Of a stretch of DNA of 6,129 nt, positions 1 through 5,565 are shown one piece after another. Positions within the stretch are counted from its first letter, which is position 1. The number at the start of each line of letters is the position of its first letter. Made by a program: the position numbers and the translations under genes. The notes beneath the pieces are model-generated. The model saw only the letters and a program-made list of their open reading frames with translations. It made no database searches and had not been told where the DNA came from. This DNA comes from Rhodospirillaceae bacterium. Its GTDB lineage: Bacteria; Pseudomonadota; Alphaproteobacteria; Dongiales; Dongiaceae. The stretch spans positions 1 through 6,129 of the forward strand of contig JAEUKU010000320.1 in assembly GCA_016794075.1 (NCBI GenBank), given 5' to 3'.

Positions 1-1913
1 GGCTGGCGCCGCACTGCCGCTTCCTCGGCTTGAGCGCGACGGTGGCGGACCCGGAGCGCCTGGCTGGGCATCTCAAGTTCGGAGCGCGGCAACTCGACAT
101 CATCCGCGGACGCGACGGGGCGCGGCCGGAGATCGGCATCATCGTGCCGGAGGTGCGCATGCCCTGGGGCGGGCGCATGGCGCTGCATGCGGTGCCGGCG
201 GTCTATGAGCAGATCAAGCGGCACAAGACCACGCTGGTCTTCGTCAACACCCGCGCCCAGGCGGAGCTGGTGTTCCAGGCGCTGTGGCGGCTGAACGACG
301 ACAACCTGGCGATCGGGCTGCATCACGGCTCCCTTGCCGTGGAGCAGCGGCGCAAGATCGAAGCGGCGATGGCGAAGGGCGCCTTGCGCGCGGTGGTCGC
401 CACCTCCTCGCTCGATCTCGGCATCGACTGGGGCGACATCGACCTCGTCATCCAGGTGGGCGCACCCAAGGGCGCCAGCCGCCTGCTGCAGCGCATCGGC
501 CGCGCCAATCACCGGCTGGACGAGCCGAGCCGCGCCTTGCTGGTGCCGGCCAACCGCTTCGAGGTGCTGGAATGCAAGGCGGCGATCGACGCCACGATGG
601 CCAAGGACCTCGACGAATACCCGCCGCGGCCCTATTGCCTCGACGTGCTGGCCCAGCACATCCTCGGCCTCGCCTGTTCGGGACCCGTTCAGCCCGACGC
701 GCTCTATGACGAAGTCCGCGACGCGGCGCCCTATGCCGATCTGCCGCGCGACGAATTCGACCGCGTCTTCGGCTTCGTGCGCGACGGCGGCTATGCGCTG
801 AAGGCCTATGAGCGCTGGCGGCGCCTGCGCGAAATCGGCGGCGGCTGGCGCGCCGCCAACCCGACGGTCATCCGGCAATACCGCATGAATGTCGGCACCA
901 TCGTCGAATCGCCGATGCTGAAAGTGCGGCTCGGCCGCGGCATGGCGCTGGGTGAGGTGGAAGAGTATTTCGTCCAGGGCCTGCTGCCCGGCGACACCTT
1001 CATGTTCGCCGGGCGGCTGCTGCGCTTCGAGGGCATCCACGAGATGTCGGTGATCTGCTCGCTGGCCAAGAGCGGCGAGCCCAAGGTGCCGGTCTATGGC
1101 GGCGGCCGCCTGCCGCTGACCTCGGGTCTGGCGGAGCGGGTGCGCGGCATCCTCGCCGATCCGCGCCAGCATGGCGATCTGCCGGCGGAGGTGCAGGAAT
1201 GGTTGCGGCTGCAGCGCTGGCGCTCGACCCTGCCCGGCCGCGACCGGCTCCTCATCGAGAGCTTCCCGCGCGGCAACAAGGAGTTCCTGGTCGCCTATTG
1301 CTTCGAGGGCCGCATCGCGCACCAGACGCTGGGCATGCTGCTGACAAGGCGCATGGAGCGCGCCGGGCTGAAGCCGCTCGGCTTCGTCGCCACCGATTAC
1401 GTGCTGGCCACCTGGGCGCTCGGCGCACCGACCCAGGAGCTGGTCGACCGGCTGTTCGAGATCGATATGCTGGGCGACGATCTCGAGGAATGGATGGACG
1501 ATTCCTCCATGCTGCGGCGCAGCTTCCGCAACGTGGCGGTCATCGCGGGGCTGATCGAGCGCCGCCATCCGGGCGAGGAGAAGTCCCGCAAGCAGATCAC
1601 CTTCAACGCCGATTTGATCTATGACGTGCTGCGCAAGCATGAGCCGGACCACATCCTCTTGCGCGCGACGCGGCAAGACGCGGCCTGGAACCTCGCCGAT
1701 CTGCAGCGCCTGGGCGATTTCCTGAAGCGGGTGCAGGGCAGGATCGATCTGAAGCGCCTCGACCGGGTGACCCCGCTGGCGGTGCCGGTGCTGATCAATC
1801 TCGGCGCCACCGAAGTGGGCGGCGAGGCGATGGACGCGTTGCTGGAGGAAGCCGCGGCGGAGCTGATCGAGGAGGCGACGAGCGTGCGGCCGGGACAGGC
1901 GGCGCTGCTGTGA
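1..1913 (+). CDS. lhr: Ligase-associated Lhr-type DEXH-box helicase, C-terminal part (5' end cut by window)
   Basis: ATP-dependent DNA helicase of the Lhr-core type found in ligase-associated DNA damage cassettes. The reading frame is already open at base 3 and encodes 636 visible residues. Motif III appears as CRFLGLSATVADPERL, so the TTG at 30 is the leucine of LSAT and not a start; the first RecA domain (Walker A, DEXH) lies upstream of the window. Visible next are motif IV TLVFVNTR (nt 228-254), HHGSL (321-335), motif V VATSSLDLGIDWGDID (396-443) and motif VI LQRIGRANHRLDEPS (from 486), which completes RecA domain 2. The remainder fits the winged-helix and DEAD/DEAH-associated C-terminal domain of the family, with ESFPRGNKEFLVAYCFEGR and a C-terminal AAWNLADLQRLGDF stretch. 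Family members are about 800-850 residues, so roughly 200 N-terminal residues are missing. The gene stops at TGA 1911-1913. pdeM follows on the same strand, which supports the ligase-associated assignment rather than long E. coli-type Lhr. No frameshift is seen. Confidence 0.93.
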   Translation, partial: LAPHCRFLGLSATVADPERLAGHLKFGARQLDIIRGRDGARPEIGIIVPEVRMPWGGRMALHAVPAVYEQIKRHKTTLVFVNTRAQAELVFQALWRLNDDNLAIGLHHGSLAVEQRRKIEAAMAKGALRAVVATSSLDLGIDWGDIDLVIQVGAPKGASRLLQRIGRANHRLDEPSRALLVPANRFEVLECKAAIDATMAKDLDEYPPRPYCLDVLAQHILGLACSGPVQPDALYDEVRDAAPYADLPRDEFDRVFGFVRDGGYALKAYERWRRLREIGGGWRAANPTVIRQYRMNVGTIVESPMLKVRLGRGMALGEVEEYFVQGLLPGDTFMFAGRLLRFEGIHEMSVICSLAKSGEPKVPVYGGGRLPLTSGLAERVRGILADPRQHGDLPAEVQEWLRLQRWRSTLPGRDRLLIESFPRGNKEFLVAYCFEGRIAHQTLGMLLTRRMERAGLKPLGFVATDYVLATWALGAPTQELVDRLFEIDMLGDDLEEWMDDSSMLRRSFRNVAVIAGLIERRHPGEEKSRKQITFNADLIYDVLRKHEPDHILLRATRQDAAWNLADLQRLGDFLKRVQGRIDLKRLDRVTPLAVPVLINLGATEVGGEAMDALLEEAAAELIEEATSVRPGQAALL

Positions 1914-1928
1914 GGGGTCTGCCATATT

Positions 1929-2030
1929 CGTCTTGGTCGGACTTGGTCAGACCATCCACGAATCTACTTGCCGCAATGCCGACCTTGCTCACGAAACTCG
2001 TGGGTAGTCGTGCCAAGCACGACCATGACG
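1929..2030. repeat. Pair of inverted 33-nt REP-like palindromic units between lhr and pdeM
   Basis: Two copies of one element face each other: unit A at 1929-1961 (+) and unit B at 1998-2030 (-). Read in their own orientations both start CGTC, share TGGTCG, a CTTGG loop region, and end CCACGA. They match at about 25 of 33 positions by hand alignment. Each folds into a 9-bp stem with a TTG loop. In A, TGGTCGGAC (1934-1942) pairs with GTCAGACCA (1946-1954) with one mismatch. In B, TGGTCGTGC pairs with GCACGACTA with one G-U pair. Most differences between the copies keep the stem paired, which argues for a conserved structure. The 36 nt between them contain a further small hairpin, CACGA-AAC-TCGTG at 1990-2002, partly overlapping unit B. 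The pattern resembles the dispersed palindromic intergenic repeats common in alphaproteobacteria; a dispersed nature in this genome is inferred. Confidence 0.72.
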
Positions 2031-2049
2031 ATTTGGGTATGATGACGCG

Positions 2050-2751
2050 ATGAGCGAACCTACCACCCCCATCGCCTGGCACGGCCTCGACCTCGCGCTG
2101 ACGCTCGACGGCGCCTTGCTGTGGCCGGAGGAGCGGCTGCTGATCGCGGCCGACCTGCACCTGGAGAAAGGCTCGTCCTTCGCCGGAAGTGCGGCGCGCC
2201 TGCTGCCGCCCTATGACAGCGCGCAGACGGTGGCGCGGCTGGAGCGGCTCATTGAAACGCATCAGCCGCGGCGCGTGGTGGCGCTGGGCGATTCCTTCCA
2301 CGACCGCGCCGGGGCCAATCGCCTGGACGACGCTGTCGCTTCGCGCATCCGCCGCCTGACCGAGCTGACCGACTGGATCTGGATCCAGGGCAACCACGAT
2401 CCCAGGCCGCCGGCCCATCTCGGCGGCCGCGGCGTCGCCGAACTGGCGCTGGGGCCGCTCACCTTCCGTCATGATGCCGTTGGCGCCGAGGAAGCGGGCG
2501 GCGAGGTGATCGGCCATTATCATCCGGTCGCCACCATCGCCACGCGCGGGCGCAGCTTCCGCCGCCGCTGCTTCGTCTTCGGTGCGCGGCGCCTGCTGCT
2601 GCCGGCCTTCGGCGCCTATGCCGGCGGCTTGAGCGTGCGCGCCGCCGCGATCCGCGGCCTGATCGAGGCGGATGCCCGCCTCGCTTTGCTCGGGCGCGAC
2701 CGGGTGCATCTCTTCCCCTATGCGGCGGCGCTCGCGGATCCCGAATTCTGA
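2050..2751 (+). CDS. pdeM: Ligase-associated DNA damage response endonuclease PdeM (calcineurin-like metallophosphoesterase)
   Basis: A 233-residue cytosolic metallophosphoesterase of the PdeM family, expected to use a binuclear metal site to cleave phosphodiester bonds in DNA end processing together with the Lhr helicase, exonuclease and ligase of the cassette. Metal-site motifs in order are ADLHLEKGSSFA (D35, H37), GDSFHD (D81, H84, D85), GNHDP (N115, H116, D117), an isolated H141 and GHYHP (H156, H158). The C-terminal LPAFGAYAGGL (residues 184-194) is a family signature. The length is normal for PdeM and the protein looks intact. The ATG at 2050 is chosen because the protein then begins, like relatives, with a short strand (WHGLDLALTLDGALLWPEERLL) before the DLH motif. 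No good Shine-Dalgarno precedes it; only GGG at 2035-2037 is visible. It lies 136 nt after lhr, separated by a palindromic repeat pair that may decouple or modulate its expression from the helicase transcript. Confidence 0.94.
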   Translation: MSEPTTPIAWHGLDLALTLDGALLWPEERLLIAADLHLEKGSSFAGSAARLLPPYDSAQTVARLERLIETHQPRRVVALGDSFHDRAGANRLDDAVASRIRRLTELTDWIWIQGNHDPRPPAHLGGRGVAELALGPLTFRHDAVGAEEAGGEVIGHYHPVATIATRGRSFRRRCFVFGARRLLLPAFGAYAGGLSVRAAAIRGLIEADARLALLGRDRVHLFPYAAALADPEF

Positions 2752-2784
2752 CCCGGGCCGCGGCGACCTTGAGGCCCCTGGCAT

Positions 2785-2845
2785 CGTGCCGTCTCGAGCA
2801 AGAATTTGCGACCGTCAAGCCGATCAGCGACCTCCGGACGGCACG
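2785..2845. repeat. 9-bp perfect inverted repeat with structured 43-nt loop
   Basis: CGTGCCGTC (2785-2793) is matched by GACGGCACG (2837-2845). The loop itself can form a short hairpin, GCAA-GAAT-TTGC (2798-2809). It lies just after pdeM and could be a 3'-end structure of the pdeM transcript. There is no U-tract after either arm, so it is not an intrinsic terminator. A 9-bp match at this distance could be chance in GC-rich DNA. Confidence 0.3.
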
Positions 2846-2857
2846 TGTGCGGCACCG

Positions 2858-2898
2858 AAAAAGCTGCCCGGGCGGGGACGGGGTCGCCCCGCCCGGGC
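2858..2898 (-). terminator. Strong GC-rich hairpin with T-run, oriented to the minus strand
   Basis: GCCCGGGCGGGG (2866-2877) and CCCCGCCCGGGC (2887-2898) form a perfect 12-bp stem around a 9-nt loop. Read on the minus strand the stem is followed by AGC and then five T (complement of 2862-2858), the layout of a Rho-independent terminator. On the plus strand the stem is followed by GAGGGCCGCG with no T-run, so it would not end pdeM transcription by the intrinsic mechanism. All recognised genes nearby run on the plus strand, so what this ends is unclear: either an unseen minus-strand RNA or antisense transcription heading into pdeM. Confidence 0.55.
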
Positions 2899-3032
2899 GA
2901 GGGCCGCGTTGCCGCGGCTCGCTGGAGGCCGTCGCTGGGCGATGGGCGCGCTCACCCGGGAGCAAGCGAGACGCGGCACCGCCGCCGCAACTCGTGATGC
3001 CGCCTCCCGCGCTTCGCGCGCAAGGCAAATAT

Positions 3033-3053
3033 CGCGTATAAGCGCGTTATAAG
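3033..3053. promoter_or_regulatory. Tandem CGCG-T(T)-ATAAG direct repeat, possible KdpE/OmpR-family operator
   Basis: CGCGTATAAG (3033-3042) is immediately followed by CGCGTTATAAG (3043-3053), so two near-identical half-sites lie 10-11 bp apart, one helical turn. The centre can also be read as an inverted repeat, TATAA-GCGCG-TTATA (3037-3051). OmpR/PhoB-family regulators, which include KdpE, bind tandem direct half-sites with this spacing, and the known E. coli KdpE site is AT-rich. It lies about 225 nt upstream of the kinase start in an otherwise GC-rich region. Assignment to the KdpE-type regulator of this locus is inference. TATAAG could alternatively be a -10 element, but no matching -35 was found. 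Confidence 0.35.
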
Positions 3054-3142
3054 TTCCTTATCCATGCATTGTTATTAGGCGGCGCCGGTGCGGCTTCCTA
3101 TCATGCGAGCGCAAGTCGCCGGCAAGACGACAGGCAGCGGGC

Positions 3143-3180
3143 CAGTTGAGCTACCCACAACACAGCCTGCTCAAGAACTG
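3143..3180 (+). other. Imperfect hairpin in the leader of the kinase operon
   Basis: CAGTTGAGC (3143-3151) pairs with GCTC plus AACTG (3169-3180), with a 3-nt bulge in the right arm and a 17-nt loop. It has no T-run. It may be a leader structure or chance. Confidence 0.2.
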
Positions 3181-3194
3181 AGAGGTTGACTCGG

Positions 3195-3267
3195 GCCGTT
3201 CCGGCGTTTCCATTCGATTGTCCGTATCAAACCCCCGGAATGATCGCATGATGCCGGAACGCTTTTT
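3195..3267 (+). promoter_or_regulatory. Attenuator-like structure directly upstream of the kinase gene
   Basis: CGTTCCGGC (3197-3205) is complementary over 9 bp to GCCGGAACG (3253-3261), and the right arm is followed after one C by five T (3263-3267), giving a terminator-like shape with a 47-nt loop. The left arm can instead fold locally as GCCG-TTC-CGGC (3195-3205), which excludes the long stem. Two mutually exclusive foldings ending 11 nt before the start codon are what an attenuator looks like, but the loop is long for an efficient terminator and the match could be chance. Confidence 0.25.
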
Positions 3268-3278
3268 CCACTAGATCG

Positions 3279-4859
3279 ATGCCGCGCATGGACAAGACTG
3301 CATGGCGCCTGCACGCGCCTCCATCAACGGGCCCGGTCGCGGTAATTTTCCAGCTCGCGGCGTGGCCCTATCTGTGGTCGTTTGCATCCGTTGCCGTCGC
3401 AACGGCGCTGGCGTGGCTGCTGCGCGGGTATATCGTCGACGAGAGTCTGTCGATGATATTCCTCACGGCAGTGCTGATCTCCTGCGTCGCACATGGGCGT
3501 AATGCCGGCATCCTGTCGGCGCTGCTGGCCTTCCTGTCCTACAACGTTCTGGTGCTTGAGCCGCGGTTCAGCTTCCGCTTCGCGCCCTTGAGCGATACGC
3601 TGACCCTCGCTGTTTTCCTGGGCGTGGCGCTGCTCACTGGCGGGCTTGCCGGGCGGGTCCGCGACCAGGCAAAGTCGATGGCCGCCCGCGCAGCCACGAT
3701 GACCAAGCTGTTCGGCGCGAGCCGCGCACTGGCGACCGCGGTCGAGCGCGGCGAGCTGGCGAAGATCCTCGCCGATCAGGTCAGCCAGGCAACTGGCGAG
3801 TCGATCTACGTGTTTCTGCGCACGGGCGAGGGTATTTCCTTGGCCAGCTACGCTGGCGGATCTGGCACCGCGGAGATCGCATCCGACGAGATCGCCGGAT
3901 TTGCCGAGCGAGCCTGGAGCAGCGTGAACTCCAGTGGTGCCCGGGCTGCATATTCCGGCAGCGGCCGAACGCTGAGCGCGTATCCCTTCGGTACGCTACG
4001 CAGGCCGATGGGCCTTCTCGTGCGCGAGAGCGCCACGGTCGAGCAGCAACAGGCGATGGATGACCCGATCATCGCGGTGCTGTGCGAGCTGGGTGCGATC
4101 GCGCTCGACCGGGCCCTCCTGATCGAGGAAATGACCGAGACACGGGTGCATGCCGAATCCGAACGACTCCGCACCGCCCTGCTATCCTCGATCAGCCACG
4201 ATTTCCGCACGCCGCTTTCGGGCATCCTCGCCTCCTCTACCGCGCTCATCGAGCAGGGTGGGAGCATTGCGCCGGAAGCGGCACGTGACCTGCTCATCGA
4301 CATCCGGGACCAGGCCGAGAGGATCAACCGCTACGTCGCCAATCTGCTGGATATGATCAAGCTCGAATCGGGTACCATTTCGATGCGGCTGGAGCCGACG
4401 GACGTGGTCGACATGATCAGCGCAGCGGGGCGGCGCTTCGGCCACACGAACACGAAAGCCATGGCGCGCTCCTGGCTGGCCCAGGCGCTTCCCGGCGAGT
4501 CGTGCCTGGTTGAGGCGGATCCGGTCCTGCTGGAACAGGCGATCTACAACGTCCTCGACAATGCCATGCTGTACTCGCCGCCGGAATCCACGGTGGAGAT
4601 CTCGGTCCATGCCAACCTGCAGACGGCGGAGATCGTCATTGCCGACGAAGGACCGGGCATTCCGGAAGCGGAGCTGGAGCGCGTGTTCGACAAGTTCTAT
4701 CGTCTCTCGGACCGCAACCAGCCGCAGGGCACCGGACTCGGCCTCTCGATCTGCCGCGGGTTGATCGAGGCGATGGGCGGGACGGTTCGGGCGGTAAGCC
4801 CGCTGAAGGATGGACACGGCACGGCCATCCACATCTGCCTCAAGCGCATCGCCGGGTGA
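3279..4859 (+). CDS. Short KdpD-like membrane sensor histidine kinase (DUF4118-GAF-HisKA-HATPase, no KdpD/USP input domains)
   Basis: A 526-residue inner-membrane histidine kinase corresponding to the C-terminal half of KdpD. Order of parts: four transmembrane spans at about 28-48, 56-72, 75-93 and 105-125 (DUF4118, with the family-like FLSYNVLVLEPRFSFRF between spans 3 and 4); a short basic stretch with R126, R128, K132, R137; a GAF-like region about 140-285; HisKA with SHDFRTPL and phosphoacceptor H307; N-box N424/N428; G1 DEGPG (456-460); F-box FDKFYR (470-475); G2 GTGLGL (484-489). All catalytic motifs are present, so it should be active. Full-length KdpD is near 900 residues; the ATP-binding KdpD domain and USP domain are absent. 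An in-frame TGA at 3249-3251 blocks extension upstream, so this is a genuine short form. The start is ATG 3279, with ATG 3288 as alternative; neither has a clear Shine-Dalgarno. The kdpE-type gene starts 4 nt after its stop. It should phosphorylate that regulator; the signal is unknown. Confidence 0.9.
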   Translation: MPRMDKTAWRLHAPPSTGPVAVIFQLAAWPYLWSFASVAVATALAWLLRGYIVDESLSMIFLTAVLISCVAHGRNAGILSALLAFLSYNVLVLEPRFSFRFAPLSDTLTLAVFLGVALLTGGLAGRVRDQAKSMAARAATMTKLFGASRALATAVERGELAKILADQVSQATGESIYVFLRTGEGISLASYAGGSGTAEIASDEIAGFAERAWSSVNSSGARAAYSGSGRTLSAYPFGTLRRPMGLLVRESATVEQQQAMDDPIIAVLCELGAIALDRALLIEEMTETRVHAESERLRTALLSSISHDFRTPLSGILASSTALIEQGGSIAPEAARDLLIDIRDQAERINRYVANLLDMIKLESGTISMRLEPTDVVDMISAAGRRFGHTNTKAMARSWLAQALPGESCLVEADPVLLEQAIYNVLDNAMLYSPPESTVEISVHANLQTAEIVIADEGPGIPEAELERVFDKFYRLSDRNQPQGTGLGLSICRGLIEAMGGTVRAVSPLKDGHGTAIHICLKRIAG

Positions 4860-4863
4860 TGAC

Positions 4864-5565
4864 ATGGGCGCAGAAACCATTCTCGTCGTCGACGACGAGC
4901 CGCAAATCCTAAAGGCGCTGCATGTGTCGCTGCGCGCGGCTGGGTACTCGGTGACGACTGCATCCACTGCGGGCGAAGCAGCCGAGACTCTGCGCGCTGG
5001 GGCCTTCGACACCATGATCCTCGATCTGGGGCTTCCTGACCTGGACGGCAAGGAACTGATCACCTCGGTCCGGCAGTGGTCCGACATCCCGATCATCGTC
5101 CTTTCGGCGCGGCATCTGGAAGGCGAAAAGATCTTGGCGCTCGATGCGGGCGCCAACGATTATGTCGGCAAGCCGTTCGGCGTCGGCGAGCTTCTCGCGC
5201 GGCTGAGGGTTGCCCTGCGCCTCCGCCACAACCGGGACGCCGGGCTGCGCGGCTACCGCAGCGCGGAGCTGACGGTCGACCTCCCGGCGCGCCGCGTCGT
5301 CGCGCACGGAAAAGAGGTCCGGCTGACGCCGAAGGAATTCGACCTCTTGCGGACGCTGCTGCATCACGCCGGCCAGGTGGTCACCCGCAACCAGCTGCTC
5401 CGCTCGGTCTGGGGCAGCAGCGAAACGCGCGACAGCCAGGTTCTCCGCGTCCTGGTCGGCCAACTGCGTCAGAAGATCGAACTCGATCCGCGCGTTCCGA
5501 CGCTACTGCTCACGGAGCCCGGCATCGGCTATCGGCTGCGTGCAGAGATGGAGGGTGGCACATGA
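4864..5565 (+). CDS. kdpE: KdpE-type OmpR/PhoB-family response regulator
   Basis: A 233-residue cytosolic response regulator, the presumed partner of the preceding kinase. The receiver domain covers about 5-115, with acidic pair D10/D11, phosphoacceptor D54 in LDLGLPDLDG, S81 in VLSAR, and K103 in DYVGKPFG. The winged-helix DNA-binding domain (Trans_reg_C) covers about 130-230, with RLTPKEFDLLRTLL, LLRSVWG and the terminal TEPGIGYRLR. Segments such as LDLGLPDLDGKEL, RQWSDIPIIVLSAR and GELLARLRVALR match KdpE closely from memory, which sets it apart from generic OmpR regulators. ATG 4864 is chosen because the family begins almost directly with ILVVDDE; an earlier in-frame ATG at 4810 lies inside the kinase gene and would add 18 non-family residues. 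The 4-nt gap after the kinase stop and only a weak GGGTGA upstream suggest translational coupling. Its TGA overlaps the ATG of a small membrane ORF. KdpE normally activates kdpFABC, which is not in this window. Confidence 0.93.
   Translation: MGAETILVVDDEPQILKALHVSLRAAGYSVTTASTAGEAAETLRAGAFDTMILDLGLPDLDGKELITSVRQWSDIPIIVLSARHLEGEKILALDAGANDYVGKPFGVGELLARLRVALRLRHNRDAGLRGYRSAELTVDLPARRVVAHGKEVRLTPKEFDLLRTLLHHAGQVVTRNQLLRSVWGSSETRDSQVLRVLVGQLRQKIELDPRVPTLLLTEPGIGYRLRAEMEGGT
5550..5554 (+). promoter_or_regulatory. Strong ribosome binding site for the small membrane ORF
   Basis: GGAGG at 5550-5554, inside the last codons of the response-regulator gene, sits 7 nt before ATG 5562. It is the best Shine-Dalgarno in the window, clearly better than those of the larger genes, and it is the main argument that the 27-residue ORF is translated. 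Confidence 0.7.

Larger units (their letters stand above)
2752..3278. other. 527-nt intergenic region without a convincing protein gene
   Basis: Several frames stay open here in both directions, but the predicted proteins are Arg/Pro/Gly/Ala-rich, lack recognisable motifs and have the composition expected of non-coding GC-rich DNA. No N-terminal KdpD domain (Walker A of the GAAPGVGKT type) is seen in any frame, so the region is not a decayed 5' half of the following kinase gene. The left part (2752-3020) is very GC-rich and carries a 9-bp inverted repeat and a minus-oriented terminator. From about 3022 to 3080 there is an AT-rich island with tandem TATAAG repeats. The right part (3140-3278) contains two potential RNA hairpins. 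The 5' leader and promoter of the kinase operon should lie here, but I could not find a pair of -35/-10 boxes with acceptable spacing; TTGACT at 3186-3191 is the best -35-like hexamer and has no matching -10. Confidence 0.7.

Noticed and set aside
30..41. TTG at 30 as the start of the helicase gene
   Set aside because: It is the leucine codon of helicase motif III (LSAT), and the frame is open with family-like sequence (CRFLG) upstream to the window edge.
2039..2053. Mini-ORF MMTR overlapping the pdeM start by ATGA
   Set aside because: It is only the last four sense codons of the bridging frame described from 1910, and has no ribosome binding site of its own.
1795..2784. Long open frame on the minus strand covering pdeM
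   Set aside because: It is antisense to the clearly conserved PdeM reading frame, is Arg/Ala/Gln-rich and has no recognisable motif; long antisense frames are expected in such GC-rich genes.
2459..3052. Open frames on both strands after pdeM as hypothetical genes
   Set aside because: Arg/Pro/Gly-rich, no motifs, no ribosome binding sites, and they run through the terminator stem; they look like read-outs of non-coding GC-rich DNA.
3130..3160. tRNA-like D-arm (GGGTAGCTCAACTGGC) on the minus strand
   Set aside because: The D-stem partner, anticodon arm and T-arm (GGTTCGA) are missing, so it is not a tRNA and the resemblance is probably chance.
4182..5156. Long minus-strand open frame across the kinase and regulator genes
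   Set aside because: It is antisense to two genes with intact catalytic motifs and has no family signature.
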